Source of the DNA: Nigerium sp.
GTDB lineage: Bacteria; Actinomycetota; Actinomycetes; Propionibacteriales; Propionibacteriaceae
Direction: 5' to 3'
DNA: 64,000 nucleotides
Assembly (NCBI GenBank): GCA_016711325.1
Contig: JADJTH010000008.1
Location: forward strand, 310,001 to 374,000
The translations under genes were made by a program, and so were the position numbers. This document shows, piece by piece, positions 35,674 to 43,168 of the stretch (the stretch's first letter is position 1; the number at the start of each line of letters is the position of its first letter). Under the pieces are notes generated by a model. That model searched no databases, was not told the origin of the DNA, and saw nothing but the letters and a program-made list of their open reading frames with translations.

Positions 35674-36193
35674 TTACGACGACAGTGCCCGCAACCGTGT
35701 CTCCGAGTCAACAGCGCCGGCGCGCCTGAGGGCGTCGAGCACGCGGTCGCTTGACATGCCACCCCGCGCGGAGAGGATGCGCTCCTGGACGGCCAGTACG
35801 CCGTGCGGCGTCAACGCCAGCAGGCCGGTGAGCACCTCGTCTGGCGACTGGAGTTGCACCCCGACACGCTCCATGACCGGGAAGTCCTTCATGTTCCACG
35901 TGCACAACACGTCAGCGTGGGCGGCAACGGCTGCGGCCACCACATGGCGGCGCATAGTCGGCTACCGCTGGAGTGATCGACGCGTCGGGCAAGAAGCGGT
36001 TCAGAGCCTCGGCAAGACGGCCAGCCTGCTCCGCCGGCATGCCCAGACGATTGACCAGGCTGCGCGCCATCTCGTCCAGGATCAGGTCGCTCCACTGCAA
36101 CCGGATGAGGCCGTCTGCTGCTGCGTAGACCAGATAGTCGCGCAAGACCCGCGAGTAGAGGATGTTCGCGTCGGCCAGGACAACCCGAATCAC
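35674..36193 (-). pseudogene. PIN-domain toxin with a frameshift
   Basis: From GTG 36193: VVLADANILYSRVLRDYL (first PIN Asp), LILDEMARSL (Glu), then up to ITPAVADY at about 35950. It continues in another frame as RRHVVAAAVAAHADVLCTWN with MKDFPV, completing the acidic PIN site. The two frames overlap at 35912-35955; one extra or two missing bases between would restore a protein of ~170 residues. Start overlaps the antitoxin stop (GTGA). The family is VapC-like RNases. Broken toxin, or sequence error. Confidence 0.7.
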
Positions 36194-36579
36194 TCGACGA
36201 AACCAAGTTCGTCCGACAGGGCCATCAGATCGTCAAGCGCAGCATGTCGGCGATCACGTTCCTGCTTGAACGCAAGTAAGGCAGCCGCCGGCACTCGCCG
36301 GTGGGAGCCAACCATGCGATGCTCAATGGCCCCGATCTTCAGCAACTCCGTCAAGTGCGGGCGCGACACGCCAAGCACCTTGGCGGCCTCGGTCGTCGTG
36401 AGGTCGCGACCGGCGGGCAGCACGACAGCACCACCGCGCTCCGGCGCTTCGAGTAATTGCAGCACGAGTTCGGCCGCGTCACGCGGCAGCGCCAGGAGAA
36501 CCTCGACTTCGTCCGTACCTGCCGAAGCTAGAGCAGTCCTGAGGGTTGCCGCGTCCCGGATCAGCGTGTCCGACATCAT
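36190..36579 (-). CDS. HTH antitoxin of the PIN toxin-antitoxin pair
   Basis: 129 residues from ATG 36579 (or 36576). The middle holds an excisionase-type helix-turn-helix, DLTTTEAAKVLGVSRPHL and TELLKIGAIEHRMVGSHRRV, with an acidic C-terminus (ALDDLMALSDELGFVE) suited to toxin binding. GGTGGGA lies just upstream. Antitoxin before toxin with a 4-bp overlap is the usual TA operon plan; it would also repress the operon. The long open frame to 36834 is not needed. Confidence 0.75.
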   Translation of the reverse strand: MMSDTLIRDAATLRTALASAGTDEVEVLLALPRDAAELVLQLLEAPERGGAVVLPAGRDLTTTEAAKVLGVSRPHLTELLKIGAIEHRMVGSHRRVPAAALLAFKQERDRRHAALDDLMALSDELGFVE

Positions 36580-36671
36580 TCCCACCCCCCGCATCAGGTG
36601 AAATACGTGTAACTGCATCGGCAAGTGGTGGCTAGTGGACGGAGGGGGGATGCGATTGTGGCGAATCGAGT

Positions 36672-36788
36672 TCATGGTCGCCACCCGTCGCCGCGACCTC
36701 GGGTGTAGGTCACCGGGGTCGCGTGACCGACGTCGCGGATCATGGGGGACGCGCTTGACAGACCCGTCGGACGGATGATCGTGGCCAT
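36672..36788 (-). CDS. 38-residue small protein behind a lipoprotein gene
   Basis: From ATG 36788 with a strong AAGGAGG box: MATIIRPTGLSSASPMIRDV, then VTYTRGRGDGWRP. It starts 42 bp after the lipoprotein stop on the same strand. Basic, no membrane helix. The RBS is the main support. Unknown function. Confidence 0.4.
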   Translation of the reverse strand: MATIIRPTGLSSASPMIRDVGHATPVTYTRGRGDGWRP

Positions 36789-36830
36789 GACGGCCTCCTT
36801 GCGGGGGTTCAAGGGATGGTCTCGCGGGGT

Positions 36831-37439
36831 TCAAGGGAGGGTGTTGATGACCTGGGCCTCGCCCATGGTGGTCGTGGTCGAACTGCCGACCCGCCAGGTG
36901 AACACACCCTGCTCACCCGTGCTGGCCTGCCAGGTCGCGTCGCCGAATCTCTCGATCGTGCACCGGTGCAACACCAGGGCCGGGCTCTCCGGAGCCATCA
37001 CCGAGTTGCCGGAGGGGTCAACCATGTCGGACGCGCCAGCATCAACACACGCCTCGACGACGTAGGGAGCAGAGTCGCCGCGCACCTCACGCAGAGTCAC
37101 CGTGATCGTGCCAACCTGGACGATGCCCTGGCGGCGGTACTGGGAGTAGACGAGCAGCCGATGATCCACGAGGTCGCCCGCAGCCACCCGATGGAGATCG
37201 TCGAGAGGGACGTCGGGGTCTGACGCGACCCGGTTCAGGACGTAGGAGAAGTCCTCCACCAAGGCGGCAGCCGGCCGCTGGGCAGCCGAGAACGTCGGCG
37301 CCGGGGTGGTCGTCGTCGACGGGGGCGGGGTCGGGAGAGGGCTCGGTGGGACCGTAGCGGTCGGCGTGGCAACGCAGCCGCTCAGGCTCACGGCCATCAG
37401 TACGGCCATGGCCGGTACGAGGGTGCGGGTTCTCGTCAT
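36831..37439 (-). CDS. secreted lipoprotein of unknown function
   Basis: 202 residues. Signal with lipobox LSGC at 20-23, a long Pro/Thr/Ser linker to about residue 50, then a globular domain (AALVEDFSYVLNRVASDPDV, GTITVTLREVRGDSAPYVVE and VLHRCTIERFGDATWQAS) with two cysteines that could pair. Resembles small actinobacterial lipoproteins of unknown role. Upstream are a 24-residue frame and a clear promoter. Confidence 0.75.
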   Translation of the reverse strand: MTRTRTLVPAMAVLMAVSLSGCVATPTATVPPSPLPTPPPSTTTTPAPTFSAAQRPAAALVEDFSYVLNRVASDPDVPLDDLHRVAAGDLVDHRLLVYSQYRRQGIVQVGTITVTLREVRGDSAPYVVEACVDAGASDMVDPSGNSVMAPESPALVLHRCTIERFGDATWQASTGEQGVFTWRVGSSTTTTMGEAQVINTLP

Positions 37440-37465
37440 GTGCTGGGGTCCCTTCGCTTACCTCC

Positions 37466-37540
37466 CTACACCGGGCCACGGCCAACGATGGCCATCCGGC
37501 AGGGGGGAGTGGTGGAGTTCTTCTCGGCGTCGGCGCTCAT
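37466..37540 (-). CDS. 24-residue upstream small ORF
   Basis: ATG 37540, GGGGAGG about 10 nt upstream, reads MSADAEKNSTTPPCRMAIVG and ends RGPV. It ends 26 bp before the lipoprotein ATG, placing it in the same transcript. Could be a leader peptide. Confidence 0.35.
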   Translation of the reverse strand: MSADAEKNSTTPPCRMAIVGRGPV

Positions 37541-37630
37541 GAAGTTGTCGCCTCCCCACGGGGGTACGACATACAAAGGGAGCGATCTCGCGCTCCTGGC
37601 AACGCTGCGGACCCGGGGGTAGGTGAATCC

Positions 37631-37658
37631 AACGTAACCCGAGATCCCGGCTTGTCAA
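37631..37658 (-). promoter_or_regulatory. promoter of the lipoprotein transcript
   Basis: On the minus strand TTGACA (37658-37653), a 16-nt spacer and TACGTT (37636-37631), a near-consensus promoter about 90 bp upstream of the small ORF. Confidence 0.65.
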
Positions 37659-37717
37659 CCTCTATTCGGCAGGATGAGTGTTGTTCGAGTGTTGCCGCCC
37701 GCCCTTGGGGCGTCCGC

Positions 37718-38962
37718 TTAGTCGGTCCTCCTCGCGCGCGCCGAGCGACCCCGGGCACGGCATGAGCCCTGTGATCGAACACCCATTCGTCTCCTGGCAG
37801 GGGCGCGTTCGGCGGGCTGCCGGTCGGCCTCGGGCTCGTCGGTTTGACCGTTCGCGAGCCGCGACATCCGGGCCGCGAGTTCGGCGTCCCGATGGCCGGC
37901 AACATGCTGGTAGCGCATCGCCATGTTCGGGGTGCTGTGCCCGATTCGCGCCTGGAGTTCGGCGATCGTGGCACCCAGCTGCGCCGCGAGGGTGGCGCTG
38001 GTGTGCCGGAGCGCATGAACGGTGAGGCCGGGCATCCCGATCGCGTTCCTGCCTTGCTCGTGCGCGTAGTACAAGGTGGTGTCGTTCATCGGTGAGACAC
38101 CATCGCCGCCGGGAAAGGCGAGGGCATCGCGAGGACGATCGCGTTGTTGTGCGAGCCAGACCTTGAGCCCGGGGAGCAGGTGCGGCGGGATGCTGACTGA
38201 CCGGATGCCGGCTTTCGTCTTCGGTGGTCCGATCAGGAGCTTTCCCTTGACGCGCACGACGCCCTGGCGGACGTGGACGACGCCGGCGTCGAAGTCGAGG
38301 TCCTGCATCCGCAACCCGCGGACTTCGCCGGAGCGCAGTCCGCACCAGCCGGCGAGCAGGAGCGGGATTCGGCGGCGCTCGGGGAGAGCCTCGATGTACT
38401 GGGTCAGCTGGGCGACGGTCAGCACTTCGATCTGCTTGGCCGTCTCCTTCTGGCTGCCACCACGCACGCGGCATGGGTTCTCGGCGATCAGGTGTTCCTC
38501 GACGGCTTGCTTGAGGATCGACTTCATCAGCCCGTACGCGTTCGCCTGCTGTGTCGGTGTGTTCTTCATGCCGGCGTACCAACCACGCACCTGCTCCGGC
38601 GTGATCGACGTGATCGGTGCGTCGCCGAAGGCCGGCAGGATCGCGAGGCGAAGCAGCTTCTCATACAACTCCACGGTCGCGGGCCGCAGCGTCCGCTGCT
38701 TCACCGACGCCTTCGCATACTCACCGAACGACACCGCTGGCGCCGGGGTGAACTTGGGTTGCGGCGGCTCCCAGTCGCCGCGGCTGATCGCACGTTCCTG
38801 GTCGGCGAGCCATCCCTCGGCGTCGGTCTTCGCTACGTAGGTGCGGGGCGCGTTGTAACGCTGACCGTCCGGACCCCAGTACCGCGCCCGGTACCGGCCG
38901 CTGGGCAGTATGGCGATCTCCCCGAAAGTCCTGGGGGAGCGGCGCCCCTTCGCCCTCGTCAT
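37718..38962 (-). CDS. int: tyrosine-type site-specific integrase
   Basis: 414 residues. AP2-like arm-binding N-terminus (RTFGEIAILPSGRYRARYWG), SAM-like core-binding domain (residues 75-165), and the catalytic domain with GWCGLRSGEVRGL (Arg I), LTVHALRHTSATLAAQLG (His-x2-Arg), GHSTPNM (His) and MRYQHV (nucleophile Tyr). All catalytic residues are present. The last ~40 residues are Arg-rich and atypical. xis lies 34 bp upstream. It should drive integration and excision of the element; I could not find its att repeats in the window. Confidence 0.93.
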   Translation of the reverse strand: MTRAKGRRSPRTFGEIAILPSGRYRARYWGPDGQRYNAPRTYVAKTDAEGWLADQERAISRGDWEPPQPKFTPAPAVSFGEYAKASVKQRTLRPATVELYEKLLRLAILPAFGDAPITSITPEQVRGWYAGMKNTPTQQANAYGLMKSILKQAVEEHLIAENPCRVRGGSQKETAKQIEVLTVAQLTQYIEALPERRRIPLLLAGWCGLRSGEVRGLRMQDLDFDAGVVHVRQGVVRVKGKLLIGPPKTKAGIRSVSIPPHLLPGLKVWLAQQRDRPRDALAFPGGDGVSPMNDTTLYYAHEQGRNAIGMPGLTVHALRHTSATLAAQLGATIAELQARIGHSTPNMAMRYQHVAGHRDAELAARMSRLANGQTDEPEADRQPAERAPARRRMGVRSQGSCRARGRSARARRTD

Positions 38963-38996
38963 GGCGTCGTCCCTGTCGCCCGCGCGCTGAACGGTG

Positions 38997-39176
38997 TCAG
39001 CGGCGTCCGGCCGAGCGGGAGAGCAACCCGTCGACGTCTTCGGGGCGCAGGCGAATCAGCCGCGCCCCGGCTCGATAGGCGATCAGGTGGCCGGACGCGA
39101 TCCGACGGCGCAGAGTCACCTTGCTGATGCCGGTGCGCTCCGCGGCCTGCTCGAGCGTCTCGTAGTGGATCGTCAT
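38997..39176 (-). CDS. xis: excisionase-family DNA-binding protein
   Basis: 59 residues, MerR/excisionase-type helix-turn-helix: TLEQAAERTGISKVTLRRRI and GHLIAYRAGARLIRL. ATG 39176 follows GAGGAGTACCCCC. It directs Int toward excision in the family and is in an operon with int. Confidence 0.85.
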   Translation of the reverse strand: MTIHYETLEQAAERTGISKVTLRRRIASGHLIAYRAGARLIRLRPEDVDGLLSRSAGRR

Positions 39177-39310
39177 GGGGGTACTCCTCTCGGCTGTAGC
39201 CCCATACGTCCATCCACGGACATGAGCGCCGATGGTGCCGATTCGGGAAGAACTGGCCGTGCGGCTGACGCAGGATCGGGCGGCACGCGGCACCGGCGGA
39301 CGCCCCGACG

Positions 39311-39343
39311 CGTGGGTTCAGCGTGGGTTCGTCGTGGGTTCGT
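39311..39343. repeat. three tandem 11-bp direct repeats (iteron-like)
   Basis: CGTGGGTTC begins at 39311, 39322 and 39333, exactly one helical turn apart; the two-base spacer is AG, then GT, GT. Confidence 0.8.
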
Positions 39344-39366
39344 AGTGCCGATCTGGGCACACCCCT

Positions 39367-39380
39367 GATCACTCGTGATC
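39367..39380. repeat. short palindrome
   Basis: GATCAC-TC-GTGATC, a perfect 6-bp inverted repeat typical of a dimeric repressor site. Confidence 0.55.
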
Positions 39381-39406
39381 GGAAGGAGTTTGAGTGTTTT
39401 GGCTTG

Positions 39407-39439
39407 TCAGCCGCCTGAACTTCGTAGTCAGGCGGCTGA
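39407..39439. repeat. perfect 12-bp inverted repeat
   Basis: TCAGCCGCCTGA (39407-39418) and TCAGGCGGCTGA (39428-39439) with a 9-nt loop. No T-run, so not a standard terminator; candidate recombination or regulatory site. Confidence 0.7.
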
Positions 39440-39629
39440 CGCCAGTGGTGGCTATTCAGGGAAACGGTGAAACCCCAAGCCAGGAGGGGTGCCGTCAGGA
39501 CCTGCCGAGGTCTTCACCACAGCGCCTAGTGGGGGTTCCCGACACAGCGAGCAGGCCAGGGGGGGGCCCCGCACGCCAGCCCCGATCGGGCTGGCCACCC
39601 CCCACCCCCCCTGAGCGGTCCTCACACAG

Positions 39630-40836
39630 GTGGTGTGCACAGGCGCGAGCCCCCCACGGGGAACCCACCCGAGGGGGGGGCCGCGGGGCGACAGGCTGCG
39701 GTACTGGGTTGCGGCGCGCAGACGAGCCGCCCTGCGACTTCTGGGCCGAGACTCGGAACCGGAGGACGCCTACCTGCGAATCGCGCAGGCCCTGGCGGAG
39801 AAGCATGAGTCATCGGGCATGTCGTCGGGGGAGGCCATGGAGTGCGGCTTGGTGGAGGCACTGGAGATACTCACCGAGGATGGGCCTCCCCAAGTAGCGG
39901 CGGCGCTGAAGGCCGATGGCCCGAGGATGCTGGCGGAGCGCCGCCGTCTCGACCGAGGGTTTGAGAAGCGCCTCCGTCAGAGGTGGGGAAGCGCTCTCGA
40001 CCTCTACTACATGATCGCCGTGGCCTGCCAAGAGGTTGGGGCCGAGGGGTATCAGGAAGCCAATCAGTGCGACGAGGGTGGTGACGACGAGAGGGCGCTC
40101 CTAGAAGCCGTGAGCGGGCTTCAGGCGCGTGCCTGTCGCCAGTCCTTGGAGGTGCTGTCTCTGCTGGAGGCTGGATTTCCCAGGCCGCTCACGCCGTCAG
40201 CCGCAGCATGCACGAGGGGCAGTCGTCGCCTCCGTCCTCACCGAGTACGGGAGCACCCCGGAGCACTCCGACATCGGGTTGAGGTTCTTGCTGTTCGATC
40301 ACATCACCAACCTGATGGATGCCGAGGAGCACCAGAGGTACGCGGAGCGCATCAACCATGAGCCCTTCACCGATCAGGAGATGGCGGCACTCAGGACAAC
40401 GAAGGCCGCAGTGCTGGAGCGTTTCCCTGATCTCGACCGGAAGATGGGCTGGGCTGGCGATCTGCCTGGGCTAAGGAAGCGGACGTTCGAGGAGTTGGAG
40501 GTCATCGCGGGCATCGACCACTTGCGTCCCTACTACACCTGGGCGAGTCACGAGGTTCACCCCTACCCCAAGGGTGTGCGCCTCAACCAGTCGGGTCTCG
40601 ACGGGGACCTGCGGAAGTTGGCAGGACGCACGAACGCTGGGCTTGCTGACCCCGCTCAGGGAGCGCTCATCGCCTTAAACCAGGTGACGGCATCCATGCT
40701 TACAGTTCCCGGCGTTGCGTCCCCCAGCCGGATCGTGGCCTCCCGCGCCGCGACGGCTCTTCTAGATGAAGCCTGCGAGGAGTTTGCTCGCATCGAACGG
40801 GAGTTGGCCGACGAGCGGACACTCACGGTCTGGTAG
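39630..40836 (+). pseudogene. DUF5677-like protein gene with two frameshifts
   Basis: Reads in one frame from about 39690 (RIAQALAEKHESSGMSSGEA, DLYYMIAVACQEVGAEGY) to LLEAGFP at 40185, then briefly in a second frame (QAAHAVSRSMHEG), then in a third from 40215 (VVASVLTEYGSTPEHSDIGL ... TFEELEVIAGIDHLRPYYTW, SHEVHP) to TAG 40836. Each break is mended by one base in a C or G run (TTTCCC at 40178; GAGGGG at 40212). The RSMHEG and SHEVHP motifs are typical of DUF5677. Restored length ~390 residues. Start uncertain. Confidence 0.6.
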
Positions 40837-41290
40837 CAGTCACCGGCTCGGTCCGGCAAGAGGAAGCAGTCAGAGACGGCTGAAGATGTCGGCCAGCCTG
40901 GCTACAGTCCGGGCGCATGAAGAGAGCGATCAGCCAACAGACCCTGATCACCGCCGTCTTCGAGGCAGCCGAGCGCGCCACGCAGGACCTCACCCACCTC
41001 GTCCCCGACCTCGACCGAGACCGCTGCGAGTACGCCGTTGCCTCGACTCTCTTGGTGGAGGCATGGGTCGCGCAGAGGTAGCGGCCCGGGAGCGAGGTGC
41101 TCAGTTGCGAGGAGTCGCTCCACCGCCCGCGAAGCCCTCGAATGTGCGGGATGTCCCGCTCCGGCTCGGGGAGGCCGTCACGACGGCGCTGAGCCTCCTT
41201 GCGGCGGTCTTCGCGCTCCTCGGCCTCGAAGACCTCGGCTAGGGCTTCCAGGTCGGCCTGGAGGGTGTCCTTCGGGTGCTGCTGGGTCAT
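40823..41290 (-). CDS. small coiled-coil protein, downstream part doubtful
   Basis: ATG 41290 with AGGAGGG upstream. The first ~55 residues (MTQQHPKDTLQADLEALAEV, then FEAEEREDRRKEAQRRRDGL) form a charged helix and look coded. The remaining 100 residues are Ser/Arg-rich and antisense to the 54-residue gene; a missed frameshift or earlier stop is likely. Unknown function. Confidence 0.35.
   Translation of the reverse strand: MTQQHPKDTLQADLEALAEVFEAEEREDRRKEAQRRRDGLPEPERDIPHIRGLRGRWSDSSQLSTSLPGRYLCATHASTKRVEATAYSQRSRSRSGTRWVRSCVARSAASKTAVIRVCWLIALFMRPDCSQAGRHLQPSLTASSCRTEPVTATRP
40917..41081 (+). CDS. 54-residue small protein
   Basis: ATG 40917 is 8 nt after TACAGT (40903-40908), so leaderless. 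Reads MKRAISQQTLITAVFEAAER and ends VASTLLVEAWVAQR; a helical, soluble protein. Antisense to the 3' half of the minus-strand frame at 40823-41290; probably only one of the two is real over this stretch. Function unknown. Confidence 0.5.
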   Translation: MKRAISQQTLITAVFEAAERATQDLTHLVPDLDRDRCEYAVASTLLVEAWVAQR

Positions 41291-41359
41291 GACGGTCCCT
41301 CCTGGGGTGCGCTTGCGCTACTGGGTGCTATGGAGCGTAGGCACACAGGTGTTCGATCC

Positions 41360-41845
41360 TCACCGAACCCAGCAGGCGATGAAGATGCCGACGAGGACCA
41401 ACGGGACATAGAACGGCAGGATCGACCAGGAGAGCCATACGTTCGGTCCCGGCAATAGGCGATTGATCCACTCCGGCGTGCGGCCAGGCCAGTCGCCCTT
41501 GTCCTTCGTGGGAACGTCCGAGGGGAGGTCATCGGGTTGAAGCGAGAATGTGGCGATGTCGTGCTTGCCCTGGGCGACGGTTTTGTAGAGGCTGCGGAAG
41601 CGCTTCTCCTGCCGGAGGTAGTTGGCGTCCAGATAGGCAAATAACAGTGTCGCTCCGAGACCCAGCAGTGCCACCGAATCGGCGTTCTGCGTCAGGGCAT
41701 AGCCGTAAGCAGCCGTCACCACGGGCAGGAGCCACGCCTTGGCCGTGGAGGACGCGGCGGACATGCGTGTGACGACTGCCTGAATGAAGTCGAGGTGCTT
41801 GCGGGTGTCCTCCGGGTCACGCTGCGGGGGCTTGGGTTCACACAT
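41360..41845 (-). CDS. three-helix membrane protein of the TIR-HIT operon
   Basis: 161 residues. A soluble start (MCEPKPPQRDPEDTRKHLDF) leads into IQAVVTRMSAASS, helix 1 (AWLLPVVTAAYGYAL, ~38-52), helix 2 (SVALLGLGATLLFAYLDANY, ~57-76), a ~60-residue cytosolic stretch (LRQEKRFRSLYKTVAQGKHD on) and helix 3 at the C-terminus (LPFYVPLVLVGIFIACWV). The F-x-YLDxxYL-RQE-x-R-FRxLY pattern resembles a group of small membrane proteins I associate with TIR (DUF1863) genes, from memory only. Last gene of the operon; its start overlaps HIT by 8 bp. Candidate membrane effector. Confidence 0.7.
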   Translation of the reverse strand: MCEPKPPQRDPEDTRKHLDFIQAVVTRMSAASSTAKAWLLPVVTAAYGYALTQNADSVALLGLGATLLFAYLDANYLRQEKRFRSLYKTVAQGKHDIATFSLQPDDLPSDVPTKDKGDWPGRTPEWINRLLPGPNVWLSWSILPFYVPLVLVGIFIACWVR

Positions 41846-42281
41846 CGCTGCTCAGGCTCCTGCACGCTTCACGCACAGCCCTAAGGGCATGGTCCTTCTG
41901 GCCCTCGCTGTAGTTCGTCTCCTCTGGCCAGATCGGTCCCATCCCATCCCCGTCCCAACGGGGCACAAGGTGCACGTGAAGATGGAACACGGTCTGGGTT
42001 GCCGCTTCTCCGTTGGACTGGATGACATTCAGCCCCTCGGGGTGAACCGCCTCTCGGATCGCCCGCGCGAGGCGAACCGTGGCGCGGGCCAAGCGCTCTG
42101 CGGTCATTTCATCCAGTTCCCAGATGTCGGCTACGTGCTTGCGGGGAACCACCATGGTGTGACCGAGGACGGCAGGGTCGGTCGGAAAGAAGGCGACGAC
42201 GTGCTCGTCCCGGTAGACCTCGCGAGCGTCCGGGTCCTCGCGCTGGACGATCTCGCAGAACGGGCAATCTGCCGGGGTCAT
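41838..42281 (-). CDS. HIT-family nucleotide hydrolase or transferase
   Basis: 147 residues from ATG 42281, overlapping the TIR stop (ATGA). CPFCEIVQRE with its two cysteines at the N-terminus, HTMVVPRKHVADIWEL, NGEAATQTVFHLHVHLVPRW with the catalytic His-x-His-x-His triad. HIT enzymes cleave or transfer nucleoside monophosphates. Its coupling to the TIR gene suggests action on a nucleotide signal, which is inference. An ordinary housekeeping HIT role is possible but the 4- and 8-bp overlaps with both neighbours argue for a dedicated one. Confidence 0.85.
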   Translation of the reverse strand: MTPADCPFCEIVQREDPDAREVYRDEHVVAFFPTDPAVLGHTMVVPRKHVADIWELDEMTAERLARATVRLARAIREAVHPEGLNVIQSNGEAATQTVFHLHVHLVPRWDGDGMGPIWPEETNYSEGQKDHALRAVREACRSLSSDV

Positions 42282-42766
42282 GACCATCTGACGACACCCT
42301 GGTCAGCCCAGGAGGGAAGTTGGCGGCGCAGTTCATTGAAGGTCGCCTTGGTGTCGATCCGCGACGTGTACCAGTCCTTCTGCGTGGGGTCGAAGACAGG
42401 TACACCGTTGAGGCCAAGCGCCTGGAAGGGGTCCTCGCCGGGCGAGTCCGCACCGTCGCTCAGAGAGGCCAACCCGTGGATGCGCACTCCCAGCAGAGGC
42501 TTCTTCATTGACCAGGCGCGTTCGATCTCGTACTGAACGTAGTGGCGCTCGGAGGTCTTGCGTCCGATGAGGACGATGACCGCCTTCTTGTAGTTCATCT
42601 CCTTGTCGATCCAGTTCTGGATGGCAGTCTCGGTCTTGTACCGAACCTGCTCCCAGTTCTGTCCGGTGATCTCTGGCGCTCCAGTGAGCGCGTCGATCTG
42701 ACGGACCAACTGGACGCGGTGCACGTCGTTGTCGTAGTGGAATGAGTAGAAGACTGACTTGGCCAT
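42278..42766 (-). CDS. ThsB-like TIR (DUF1863) protein
   Basis: 162 residues. Starts MAKSVFYSFHYDNDVHRVQL, then WIDKEMNYKKAVIVLIGRKT and RHYVQYEIERAW, which parallel the ThsB TIR of Thoeris (FSFHY; CVLIG; RRWVRYEI); the Glu in YEIE is the expected catalytic or structural acid. Thoeris TIRs make cyclic-ADP-ribose-type signals from NAD when phage infects. No ThsA (SIR2/SLOG or Macro) is nearby; the operon partners are HIT and a membrane protein. ATG 42766 has GAAGGGAG upstream. First gene of the three. Confidence 0.82.
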   Translation of the reverse strand: MAKSVFYSFHYDNDVHRVQLVRQIDALTGAPEITGQNWEQVRYKTETAIQNWIDKEMNYKKAVIVLIGRKTSERHYVQYEIERAWSMKKPLLGVRIHGLASLSDGADSPGEDPFQALGLNGVPVFDPTQKDWYTSRIDTKATFNELRRQLPSWADQGVVRWS

Positions 42767-42904
42767 TGCGGCTCCCTTCGCGTGATCCCCGGTCTCGCCG
42801 GGCTCACGGCCCTCTCTAGCAGGCGGGTCCGACACTCCTGGATCACCGCCTCGTGGGGGTGGGGTGCAGCGGACGCTTCCCCTCGCCGCCGCACCCCACC
42901 TGAC

Positions 42905-43165
42905 CTACTTGACCCGCATCTGGATGTGAGTGCCCTCGCTGATGTGAGTCGCGTACTCGGTCAACTCGGGATCGGAGATCGACCCACCGACCCGGGACCA
43001 CTCGCGCCGCAGCACGGGCTTGATCTCGGAGACGGGCCGACCCTTGTAGCGCCGGAGGAGGGAGTCGAACATCTTCTGGTAGTCAGAGGCGATGTCCTTC
43101 AGAGCGGGCCGAACAGCCTTCTCCAGTTCCTTCTCCCAGCCGGGACTCATCTTGAAGTTGGCCAT
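42905..43165 (-). CDS. small hypothetical protein
   Basis: 86 residues, MANFKMSPGWEKELEKAVRP with ALKDIASDYQKMFDSLLRRY; charged, helical, no membrane segment. It lies 3 bp downstream of the 69-residue gene and 138 bp before the TIR operon on the same strand. Often found in mobile elements; function unknown. Confidence 0.55.
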   Translation of the reverse strand: MANFKMSPGWEKELEKAVRPALKDIASDYQKMFDSLLRRYKGRPVSEIKPVLRREWSRVGGSISDPELTEYATHISEGTHIQMRVK

Positions 43166-43168
43166 GGC

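Larger units (their letters stand above)
39177..39629. promoter_or_regulatory. repeat-rich control region upstream of xis/int
   Basis: About 450 bp without a convincing gene. It holds, in order, GTCC/GGAC arms (39209-39222 region), three 11-bp direct repeats (39311-39343), GTGCC/GGCAC arms (39345-39360), a GATCAC/GTGATC palindrome, a perfect 12-bp inverted repeat and several G/C runs. This density fits an integrase/excisionase binding region, an element origin or a lysogeny-type switch; which one is open. Confidence 0.5.

Noticed and set aside
35912..35955. Programmed frameshift in the PIN gene
   Set aside because: No slippery heptamer or downstream stem at the join; a simple indel is more likely.
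37660..37717. Possible attL repeating the tRNA-Leu or CAT-tRNA 3' end next to int
   Set aside because: I compared the tRNA 3' ends by eye with the sequence beyond int and found no match of useful length. The att sites remain unidentified.
39394..39897. 167-codon frame starting behind AAGGAG
   Set aside because: Runs through G/C runs and the DUF5677-like gene in another frame; composition is non-coding.
42278..42766. Calling the locus a complete Thoeris system
   Set aside because: No ThsA-type SIR2/SLOG or Macro effector is in the window, so only the TIR subunit resembles Thoeris.
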